DNA from: Gambelia wislizenii
Taxonomy: Eukaryota > Chordata > Lepidosauria > Squamata > Crotaphytidae
Length of the DNA: 64,000 nucleotides
Reading direction: 5' to 3'
Assembly: GCA_030847615.1 (NCBI GenBank)
Contig: JAUMIR010000003.1
Location: forward strand, 20,961,001-21,025,000
Within the stretch, counting starts at the first letter, position 1. Each line of letters begins with the position of its first letter. This document shows positions 56,955 through 64,000 of this stretch, piece after piece. The notes under the pieces were generated by a model. It was not told the origin of the DNA, did not search any database, and saw only the letters and a program-made list of their open reading frames with translations. A program made the translations under genes and the position numbers.

Positions 56955-58706
56955 TTTAAAATACTACTTAAATATATTGCCAATTAGTTTCTGGGCAAGG
57001 TATAAAGTGTTGGTCATTACCTTTAAAGCCCTTCATGATTTAGGGCCAGGCTACCTACGGGATAGCTTTCTCCCATTCAATCTGCCCTGTACCCTTAGGT
57101 CCTCTGGAAAAAACTTACTTCAGGTGACGAAAACTAGGCTGGCCACAGTCACCCAGAAGACCTTTTCTGCTACTGCTCCCAGACTGTGGAATAGCCTGCC
57201 GGGGAGATCCGACACTTTGACAATCTGGGGATGTTCAAGAGGGCTGTTAAGATGGATCTCTTCTGGCAGGCCTTCCCAGATTAGATTGGATGCCCAGCGG
57301 TCACTTTCCAGTTTACTACTCTGTCATTTTTTAAAAAAATGTTTCATGCCTTTTCTTAATAATAATAATAATAAAATTTATTTATATCCCACCCCTCTGC
57401 GAGCAATCGGGGTGGCTTACAACAATAAAATAGTACACAGTATAAAACAACTCAAAATCCCTTCCCCCCATTAAAACATTATTAAATTAATACTAATTAA
57501 AATCAATATATAATACAATTTATTAAAAACCCTTTCGAGCAAGCAGCATCAGTTTGGACGTCCAGAAGCAACCTCCAGAGGGGGTTCCTGAGGCCGGGGT
57601 TAGCTATTCTGGAAAAGCCTGCCTGAAGAGAACTGTCTTGACAGCCTTTTTAAAGCTGTCTAATGATGTCAATAGGCGGATCTTGTCGGGCAGGCCGTTC
57701 CACAATTTGGGGGCGACAGCCGAGAAAGCCCTCTGGGAGGTAGTCGCCAGCCCAGGTCTTTGTGGCTGCAACAAATTCCTCCCAGAGGACCGGAGAGCGC
57801 GGGGAGGATTATAAGGGAGAAGGCGGTCCCTGAGATAGCTTGGGCCCAAGCCATTTAGGGCTTTAAAGGTGATAACCAACACCTTGTACTGGGCCCGGAA
57901 GCTGATAGGCAGCCAGTGGAGGGACCTCAGAACCGGAGTAATGTGGTCCCTCCAAATGTCCCAGAAACTAGCCTGGCTGCCATATTTTGTACCAGCTATA
58001 ATTTCCAAACTAAGCACAAGGGTAGCCCGATGTAGAGTGCATTACAGAAATCAAGACATGAGGTTACCAGCATGTGCACAACGGTCTCAAGATCCCTTAC
58101 TTCCAGAAAAGGGCGCAGCTGGCGTATCAGCCGAAGCTGATAGCAAGCGCTCCTGACTGTCGCATTTACCTGATTTGTCATCAGGAGTGATGAGTCAAGG
58201 AGCACCCCTAGACTGCAAACACAGTCACTGGAGGAGAGTGTGACCCGATCCAGGACTGGAGATTGCAACCCGATTCTTGGTTTCGGGGCCACTACCGTGA
58301 GCACCTCCGTCTTGTCTGGATTCAGTCTCAATCTGTTTTTCCCCATCCAGCCCATTACTGCCCGAAGACATTCATTGAGAGAAGACATGCCATCAGAATT
58401 TGAGACCGACAAACGGGATACGGAGAAATAGATCTGAATGTCATCAGCATACTGATAACACCCAGCTCCATAACTCCAGATAATCTTACCCAGCGGCTTC
58501 ATATAGACGTTTTCTTATTTTAAGTTATTTTAATAGTGTTTTTATAGGTAAAATTTGAATTAATTACCATTGTGTAGTGGTTTTAATGATGTTATTTTAA
58601 TGTTTGTAGATTATGGATTAACGTTTTAAATGATGTTTGCTGCCCTGATACTGATGGGAGAGGCAGGATACAAATAAATGTTGTTGTTGTTGTTGTTGTT
58701 GTTGTT
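56955..58706 (+). mobile_element. L2-clade LINE 3' part, split by an antisense L2
   Basis: The left part (56955-57350) encodes the C-terminal domain: PISFWARYKVLVITFKALHD, GPGYLRDSFLPFN, TLRSSGKNLLQ and TFSATAPRLWNSLPG. The right part (58518-58706) is the 3' UTR with CTGCCCTGATACTGATGGG, GAGGCAGGATACAAATAAATG and a (GTT)n tail. The inner 57359-58509 is a separate insertion bracketed by TTTTCTTA. Confidence 0.85.
57359..58509 (-). pseudogene. L2-clade LINE 3' half nested in another L2
   Basis: Antisense translation from 58502: YMKPLGKII-type start, CYQYADDIQIYFS (catalytic YADD intact), MGWMGKNRLRLNPDKTEVLT, LGVLLDSSLL, LVTSCLDFCNALYIGLP to about 58000; one frameshift, then HITPVLRSLHWLPISFRAQY, FKALNGLGPSYLRDRLLP, RAFSAVAPKLWNGLPDKI and LFRQAFPE to 57604. 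The 3' UTR ends GGGGTGGGATATAAATAAAT and an ATT tail at 57359. TTTTCTTA at 57351-57358 and 58510-58517 is an exact 8-bp duplication. It is the same subfamily as 36374-40454 and only lightly decayed. Confidence 0.9.
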
Positions 58707-58924
58707 ATAAGTTCCTAAAATACCAATGGCATTAACATCTGTGCATCAGTGATGTCTTCCTTTGCTTTAGGAAACTTCTGAGATGAAGTGAAGTAGGAAA
58801 GCTATTTCTTTCTCTGTTGGTTACATATGAATCAGTCACACAAAGGCCTTGCTGCAATCCTGCATGGCTCAGCATAATGTATTAGATCTGCACAGGGACT
58901 TACACTAGGCTGAGCCATATACTG
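58707..58924. other. No recognised feature
   Basis: Short unique-looking interval. Confidence 0.4.
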
Positions 58925-59240
58925 ACCCCTGACTTACTGAACAGCCTCTAAAGCTCCCAGCATGGCCATTCTGTGCTTTGTGGGGAGCGTGCAGGATTGA
59001 AGAAGTGCCAGGTTACATTCCTGTAGCCAGATGTGAAATGATTACATCAGTACTGAGACCTCCAGACAACCCCAGAAGATCACATTGTCGATGCTGGATT
59101 TCAGTGCCAATGTCATCATTTCACATCTGGCTACCGAGACATAGCAAGATACTTTTATGATTCTGCCTGCTCTTCATAAGGCATGGAATGGCTGGATGGA
59201 GGGCGTTAATTCAGAGGATGTACAATAAATCTGGGAGTTT
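58925..59240. repeat. Unclassified repeat with a perfect hairpin
   Basis: GTAGCCAGATGTGAAATGAT at 59023-59042 has its exact inverse complement at 59115-59134, and complementarity extends inward with few mismatches to ~36 bp. Outer parts (GCATGGCCATTCTGTGCTTTG; ATAGCAAGATACTT; GGCATGGAATGGCTGGATGG) resemble the right side of the long inverted repeat at 52690-52860, so the two loci belong to one diverged family. Confidence 0.6.
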
Positions 59241-59694
59241 GGGCACTGTGGAGGGACTGCTAACCTATGTGGAAGGGAATACCAACTTCTGCAACACTCA
59301 AATAAGGACACATGCATGTGTAAGGAAAACTTACATGTGCATATGTCCCTAAGAGGATGCCAGCCACTGTGTGTCATTATCATAGCTTCTCCAGTCATAA
59401 TAATGCACTGCTTTAACACTTGTAATGGATGGTGGCTGGGTTGGGGATCAGCAGAAACATCTAAGTAACACGTAGAACAATTAAAATGCAGTGCTTCCAA
59501 GTTGTACTCTGGAGATGCTAACAACTGGTTATATCGCTGGCAATGAAAAACACATTTAAGTGATAATTTAGGACTCTGGTTTGGAAACAAGACAGCATCA
59601 CTTTATTCCCCCCTCTCTCCCCTTGAATTTAAAGCTGCCATTCCTTCCATTCAAACAAGGTAATTCATATTAATTGGTGCAAGGAGCCCATATT
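59241..59694. other. No recognised feature
   Basis: Unique-looking flank of the CR1 element. Confidence 0.45.
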
Positions 59695-59775
59695 CATAGA
59701 ATCATAGAATTGCAGAGTTGGAAGAGACCACAAGGGCCATCCAGTCCAACCCCCCTGCCACGCAGGAAATCACAA
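59695..59775 (-). other. CR1 3' UTR and terminal repeat
   Basis: The short 3' UTR carries GGCAGGGGGGTTGGACTGG, GCCCTTGTGGTCTCTTCC and ends in ATTCTATGATTCTATGA. In CR1 this end is the part recognised by the element's reverse transcriptase for target-primed reverse transcription; the same end caps the fragments at 5435, 21862, 26022, 30222 and 36637. Confidence 0.85.
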
Positions 59776-62688
59776 TCAAAGCATCCCCGACAGATGGCCA
59801 TCCAGCCTCTGTTTAAAGACCTCCAAGGAAGGAGACCCCACCACGCTCCGAGGGAGTGCATTCCACTGCCGAACAGCTCTTACTGTCAAAAAGTTCCTCC
59901 TCATGTTGAGGTGGAATCTCTGTTCCTGGAGCTTGCACCCATTGCTCCGTGTTCCAGTCTCTGGAGCAGCAGAAAACAAGCCTGCTCCATCCTCAGCGTG
60001 ACATCCCTTCAAATACTTAAACAGGGCTATCATATCGCCTCTAAACCATCTTTTTTCCAGGCTAAACATACCCAGCTCCCTAAGTCTCTCCTCATAAGGC
60101 ATTGTTTCCAGACCTTTCACCATTTTAGTTGCCCTTCTCTGGACACGCTCCAATTTGTCAATATCCTTTCTGAATTGTGGTGCCCAGAACTGGACACAGT
60201 ATTCTAAGTGAGGTCTGACCAAGGCAGAATAGAGTGGCACTATTACTTCCCTTGATCTAGACACTATACTTCTATTGATACAGCCCAAAATCGCATTGGC
60301 CTTTTTAGCTGCCGCATCACACTGTTGGCTCATGTTCAACTTGTGGTCTACTATGACTCCTAGATCCCTTTCGCACGTAGTCTCATTCAGCCAGGTCTCT
60401 CCCATCCTATATTTATGCATTTCATTTTTCCACCCTAAATGCAGTACTTTACATTTCTCCGTATTGAATTTCATTTTGTTAGCTTTGGCCCAGCTCTCCA
60501 GTCTATCCAGGTCATTCTGAATTTTGATCCTGTCCTCTAGGGTATTAGCTACTCCTCCCAATTTGGTGTCATCTGCAAATTTGATAAGTATGCCCCTAAT
60601 TCCCTCATCTAAGTCATTGATAAAGATGTTGAATAGCACTGGGCCCAGGACAGAACCCTGTGGCACCCCACTGGTCACCTCTTTCCAAGACGAAGAGGAG
60701 CCACTTCTGAGCACCCTTTGGGTTCGGCCGGTCAACCAATTACAAATCCATTGAACAGTTAACTTGTCTAGCCCACATTCTACAAGCTTGTTTGCAAGAA
60801 TGTCATGGGGAACCTTGTCAAAGGCCTTACTGAAATCAAGGTATGCAATGTCCACAGCATTCCCTTCATCTACCAAGCTGGTAACTTTATCAAAAAAAGA
60901 GATCAGATTAGTCTGGCATGACTTGTTTCTCTGAAACCCATGCTGACTTTTTGTGATTATGGCATTGCCTTCTAAATGTTCACAGACTCTCTGTTTAATG
61001 ATCTGTTCTAGAATCTTCCCTGGTATTGATGTCAGACTAACTGGACGATAGTTGTTGGGATCCTCTTTTTTCCCCTTTTTGAAGATGGGAACAACGTTTG
61101 CCCTCCTCCAGTCTGCTGGGACTTCTCCTGTTCTCCAGGAGTTCTCAAATATTATTGCCAATGGCTCTGAGATTATATTTGCCAGCTCTTTTAATACTCT
61201 TGGATGTAGTTCATCTGGTCCTGGAGATTTAAATTCATTTAGATTAAGAAGGTATTCCTGTACTACCTCTTTACTTATTTTGAGCTGGATTTCCCCTATT
61301 GTGTCCTCTGTTCCATTCTCCTCAGGTTGGTCCTCCTTTTCCTTTTCTGAAAACACTGAGGCAAAGAAGGTGTTGAGTAATTCTGCCTTTTCTCTGCCCC
61401 CTGTTAGCATTTTGCCATCTTCTCCACGTAGCGGCCCTATCATTTCCTTCTTCCTCCTTTTGCTGCGGACATACCCAAAAAAACCCTTTTTATTGTTCTT
61501 AACCTCCCTAGCAAGCCTGAGCTCATTCTGCGCTTTAGCTTTTCTGACTTTACTCCTACACGTGTTCGCTATCTGTTTGAATTCTTCTTTGGTGATTTTC
61601 CCCCTTTTCCATTTCCTATACATGTTCCGTTTAAAACTTAGCTCCATTGAAAGTTCTTTAGTCATCCATCCTGGTTTCTTGAGACACCTCCCATTTTTCT
61701 TCCTCAATGGTACTGTTTGAAATTGTGCCTTCAGTATCTCCCTTTTGAGAAAGTCCCATCCGTCTTGAGGTCCCTTCTCTTTTAGTATTCTTGACCATGG
61801 GATCATCCCCAGTATTTCCCTGAGTTTATTGAAATCAGCTCTCCTAAAGTCAAGAATGCATGTCTGACTATGCCTGGCTTCTCCTTTCCATTGTATAACA
61901 AACTCCAGGAGAACATGATCACTCTCACCTAAGGATCCCACCACTTGCACCCCATTAACCAGGTCGTCTCTGTTGGTTAGGATCAGATCTAAAATAGCTG
62001 ACCCCCTTGTTGCCTCTTCCACCTTTTGGACCATGAAATTGTCTTCCAGGCATGTAAGGAATTTGCTAGACCTTGTAGTTTTGGCTGAGTTAGATTGCCA
62101 GCAAATATCAGGATAGTTGAAGTCACCCATCACTACTACATCTCTCCTTTCTGCATGTATGTTCATCTGTTCTAGAAAGGCAACATCCAATTCCTCCGTC
62201 TGATTTGGGGGTCTGTAGTAGAGTCCCACAATAACATCCCTGTTGTTTCCCTCCCCTTTAATTTTTATCCAGATGCTCTCCACCTGGCTTCCAGTATTGA
62301 TGTCATGGATCACTTCACTGGTGTAAATATCCCTGACATATAATGCTATTCCTCCTCCTTTCCTGTTTGGCCTGTTTCTCCTATAAAGGTTATACCCCTC
62401 TATTCCTACATTCCAATCATGAGACTCGTCCCACCACGTTTCAGTAACGCCTATTATATCATATTTGTTTTGTAGTGCAAGGAGTTCTAGTTCATCTTGC
62501 TTATTTCCCATGCTCTGTGCATTAGTGTAGAGACATCTGAGACCATGTGTTCCCTTTACTTGCTCCCTGTGCAAGTTTTTTTGCCTCCCACTGTTGGGTC
62601 CTTGCGCTGTTCGCCTTGTTCCCTCTATGACAGTTTGACTATTTTCTCCAGCCCTTTTGCCTTCCAGAATACTGTCTCCCTCCCCCAT
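59776..62688 (-). CDS. CR1 ORF2: APE endonuclease and reverse transcriptase, 970 aa
   Basis: ORF2 provides the nicking endonuclease and the reverse transcriptase for target-primed retrotransposition. APE domain (about residues 50-265): LYTNAQSMGNK, VTETWWDE with the catalytic glutamate, LYYRPPN, VVMGDFNYPDICW and GESDHVLLEF with the catalytic SDH. A lysine-rich linker follows (about 290-440). Reverse transcriptase (about 470-740): NNYRPVSLTSIPGKILEQII, YLDFSKAFDKVPH (motif A), SGVPQGSVLGPVLFNIFIND (motif B) and IKFADDTKLGG (catalytic FADD). The C-terminal domain contains LEYCVQFWAPQFRKDIDKLE and VRAVRQWNALPRSV. The start ATG lies 5 nt after the ORF1 stop, in another frame. Length fits CR1 ORF2. 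No missing key residue was seen. Confidence 0.95.
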   Translation of the reverse strand: MGEGDSILEGKRAGENSQTVIEGTRRTAQGPNSGRQKNLHREQVKGTHGLRCLYTNAQSMGNKQDELELLALQNKYDIIGVTETWWDESHDWNVGIEGYNLYRRNRPNRKGGGIALYVRDIYTSEVIHDINTGSQVESIWIKIKGEGNNRDVIVGLYYRPPNQTEELDVAFLEQMNIHAERRDVVVMGDFNYPDICWQSNSAKTTRSSKFLTCLEDNFMVQKVEEATRGSAILDLILTNRDDLVNGVQVVGSLGESDHVLLEFVIQWKGEARHSQTCILDFRRADFNKLREILGMIPWSRILKEKGPQDGWDFLKREILKAQFQTVPLRKKNGRCLKKPGWMTKELSMELSFKRNMYRKWKRGKITKEEFKQIANTCRSKVRKAKAQNELRLAREVKNNKKGFFGYVRSKRRKKEMIGPLRGEDGKMLTGGREKAELLNTFFASVFSEKEKEDQPEENGTEDTIGEIQLKISKEVVQEYLLNLNEFKSPGPDELHPRVLKELANIISEPLAIIFENSWRTGEVPADWRRANVVPIFKKGKKEDPNNYRPVSLTSIPGKILEQIIKQRVCEHLEGNAIITKSQHGFQRNKSCQTNLISFFDKVTSLVDEGNAVDIAYLDFSKAFDKVPHDILANKLVECGLDKLTVQWICNWLTGRTQRVLRSGSSSSWKEVTSGVPQGSVLGPVLFNIFINDLDEGIRGILIKFADDTKLGGVANTLEDRIKIQNDLDRLESWAKANKMKFNTEKCKVLHLGWKNEMHKYRMGETWLNETTCERDLGVIVDHKLNMSQQCDAAAKKANAILGCINRSIVSRSREVIVPLYSALVRPHLEYCVQFWAPQFRKDIDKLERVQRRATKMVKGLETMPYEERLRELGMFSLEKRWFRGDMIALFKYLKGCHAEDGAGLFSAAPETGTRSNGCKLQEQRFHLNMRRNFLTVRAVRQWNALPRSVVGSPSLEVFKQRLDGHLSGML

Positions 62689-62693
62689 TTGAC

Positions 62694-63671
62694 TCAGTTT
62701 AAAGCCCTCCTGATCAAATTCTTGAGACTGTTGGCAAAAATGTTTCTTCCAACTGTTGTAAGATGCACCCCATCTCTTGCCAGAAGTCCCCCCTCATGGA
62801 AGCGCAGTCCATGATCCAAGAATCCAATTTGTTCTCGGCGACACCATCTACGGAGCCAGTTGTTTACGTCGGCTATTTTCCTCTCCCTTCTTGGACCATG
62901 CCCTTCAACTGGCAGAAGAGACGAGATGACCACCTGTGCGTTCATTTCTTTCAGCTTCCTCCCCAGGGCCTCATAATCTCTTCTGATCTTGGGAAAGCTG
63001 TGCCTTGCAGTATCATTGGTTCCCACATGGACCAAAAGGAAGGGGTAATGATCTGTAGGCTTGACGAGTCTTGTCAGCCTCTCGGTCACATCACAGATCT
63101 TTGCCCCAGGGAGACAACACACCTCCCGAGTCATCTTGTCAGGCCCACATACCACTGCTTCTGTACCCCTCAGCAAGGAGTCCCCCACCACCACCACACG
63201 CCTCCGCTGAGGCTTCGCAGCTGTTGTTCCTTGCGGTGGTCCTCTCAAGGTCCCCTGCTCTACCCCTGAAGTCTGTCCATGCTGTTCTTCCTCGTTGTCC
63301 TTGATAAGGGAAAGGGCTTCGAATCGATTCTGTAGCTGCAAGCTGCTGGAAGAATCCCTGGATTTTCTTGTTCTGTGTGTGACATTCCTCCAGCTGTCTA
63401 CTTCCTGTGTCCGTGAAGTGACCCTCTCCTCCACAGCCACTTCCTCTGCGCGGTCCCCATCCAAGACTGTTCGTTCTGTTCTGTCCAGGAAAACCTCTTG
63501 CTCACGAATCTGTTGAAGTGTAGCTACCCGTGTCTCCAGCTGCTGTACTTTCTCCTCCAAGAGGGCTACCAGCTTGCATTTGGTGCATGTGAAGTTCTCC
63601 ACGTCTGTAGACAAGAATACAAACATCGCACATGTGTTGCAAGTGACTGCTGCAGTCCCCTCAGTGTCCAT
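62694..63671 (-). CDS. CR1 ORF1: zinc-binding, coiled coil and SGNH esterase, 325 aa
   Basis: CR1-group ORF1 proteins bind RNA and many carry an esterase domain of uncertain role. Residues 12-35 hold a C-x2-C...C-x2-C pair (CNTC and CTKC) that may bind zinc. A coiled coil follows (LEEKVQQLETRVATLQQIRE, about 41-60). A low-complexity polar middle leads into an SGNH hydrolase domain from about 158: VVVVGDSLLRGTE (block I with the nucleophile serine), LLVHVGTNDTARHS (block III) and LARDGVHLTTVGRNIFA (block V with the catalytic Asp-x-x-His) near 300. The start is the first ATG before the zinc-binding pair. It ends 5 nt before ORF2, so ORF2 is probably translated by termination-reinitiation. Confidence 0.92.
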   Translation of the reverse strand: MDTEGTAAVTCNTCAMFVFLSTDVENFTCTKCKLVALLEEKVQQLETRVATLQQIREQEVFLDRTERTVLDGDRAEEVAVEERVTSRTQEVDSWRNVTHRTRKSRDSSSSLQLQNRFEALSLIKDNEEEQHGQTSGVEQGTLRGPPQGTTAAKPQRRRVVVVGDSLLRGTEAVVCGPDKMTREVCCLPGAKICDVTERLTRLVKPTDHYPFLLVHVGTNDTARHSFPKIRRDYEALGRKLKEMNAQVVISSLLPVEGHGPRRERKIADVNNWLRRWCRREQIGFLDHGLRFHEGGLLARDGVHLTTVGRNIFANSLKNLIRRALN

Positions 63672-64000
63672 GATGAGAGCTTTTAGGTAATCTAAGAACT
63701 CTTAGTTAACGCTGAGAATGCTAAGCTGTACTTTTAGGTCTGCTGTATTTTTGTTTGGTTATTGAAATTCACGCGCCGTTAGGCGCGCCTCTGGCTCTTG
63801 AGGGTAAAAGGGCAAGGTCAGAAGTTCAAGCCCCTCAGCAACAAGCAGCCTCTCCCAACAGTTTTTTTTTTTTTAAATTCAATCTCCCCAGTCAGAATGG
63901 CTGTCCAGAAGTTGCTTCCTTCTTCTCCCTGGCAGGAAACTGGCAGGAAACTTGCTGTCCAGAAGCTGCTCTCCTTCTCTCTGGCAGGAAACTGGCCTGG
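63672..64000 (-). promoter_or_regulatory. CR1 5' UTR (partial) with a 54-bp repeat
   Basis: Upstream of ORF1 the minus strand holds a GGCGCGCCTAACGGCGCG palindrome-like GC block (about 63771-63788) and, at the window edge, a tandem unit: CTGTCCAGAAG begins at 63901 and again at 63955 on the plus strand, with CTTCTCTCTGGCAGGAAACTGG following in each. LINE internal promoters lie in the 5' UTR, so this may be part of one. The region continues outside the window. Confidence 0.55.

Larger units (their letters stand above)
59695..64000 (-). mobile_element. Near-complete CR1 LINE with both ORFs open
   Basis: From the right edge of the window, the minus strand carries part of a 5' UTR, ORF1 (63671-62694), ORF2 (62688-59776) and an 80-bp 3' UTR ending GGTCTCTTCCAACTCTGC and two ATTCTATGA units at 59695. 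All parts of a full-length CR1 are present apart from the 5' end, which lies beyond the window. Neither ORF contains a stop or frameshift, unlike every other LINE copy here. Confidence 0.93.

Noticed and set aside
61052..61720. A 222-codon open frame on the plus strand
   Set aside because: It is the antisense of CR1 ORF2 and follows its codon pattern. The serine- and leucine-rich product has no domain.
63795..63845. tRNA-like B box (GTTCAAGCCCC) on the plus strand
   Set aside because: No matching A box at the right spacing and no cloverleaf; it lies within the CR1 5' region.
1..64000. A host protein-coding gene or a new enzyme system in the window
   Set aside because: Every frame with a recognisable protein domain belongs to a retrotransposon. 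Short conserved exons cannot be excluded by eye.

Overview
This window looks like intergenic or intronic DNA of a squamate reptile, most likely a lizard. No host protein-coding exon, rRNA or functional tRNA gene could be recognised. The organism call rests on the repeats: CR1 LINEs ending in the ATTCTATGA-type 3' repeat, L2-clade LINEs ending in AAT-rich tails, tRNA-derived SINEs of the Sauria and Anolis kind, a Penelope-like element with a GIY-YIG domain, an L1 relic and several short TIR families. Family names come from memory of published families, not from a database search.

Layout. 0-14 kb: old CR1 and L2 pieces, pogo/Tigger-like and Harbinger-like MITEs, two copies of a ~0.66-kb TIR element (5808-6485, 11328-11986) and three copies of an unclassified repeat. 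14-20 kb: a long decayed antisense L2 (14034-17210), a SINE split by a small LTR, and an antisense Penelope-like fragment. 21-35 kb: CR1 3' fragments, SINEs, a LINE 3' tail encoding a C2HC zinc finger (28157-28626), microsatellites and the third TIR element (34317-34935). 35.8-40.8 kb: a solo LTR split by an L2 that starts in a 169-bp tandem array and is bounded by TTCAC on both sides. 41-47 kb: largely featureless. 47-51 kb: antisense L1 relic and a second solo LTR. 52-59 kb: a long near-identical inverted repeat, a third solo LTR nested in an L2-like element and itself holding the second C2HC LINE tail, and an L2 nested in an L2. 59.7-64 kb: a near-complete antisense CR1 with both ORFs open, its 5' end beyond the window.

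How the parts work together. The window is a layered record of transposition. CR1 ORF1 (zinc-binding, coiled coil, SGNH esterase) and ORF2 (APE endonuclease plus reverse transcriptase) form the one module that still looks complete; a 262-bp CR1 tail of the same type sits inside the L2 leader array. L2 copies are all broken. SINEs and MITEs have no enzymes of their own and would have depended on LINE or transposase proteins. Insertions inside insertions give relative ages, for example LTR older than L2 older than CR1 at 36-40 kb.
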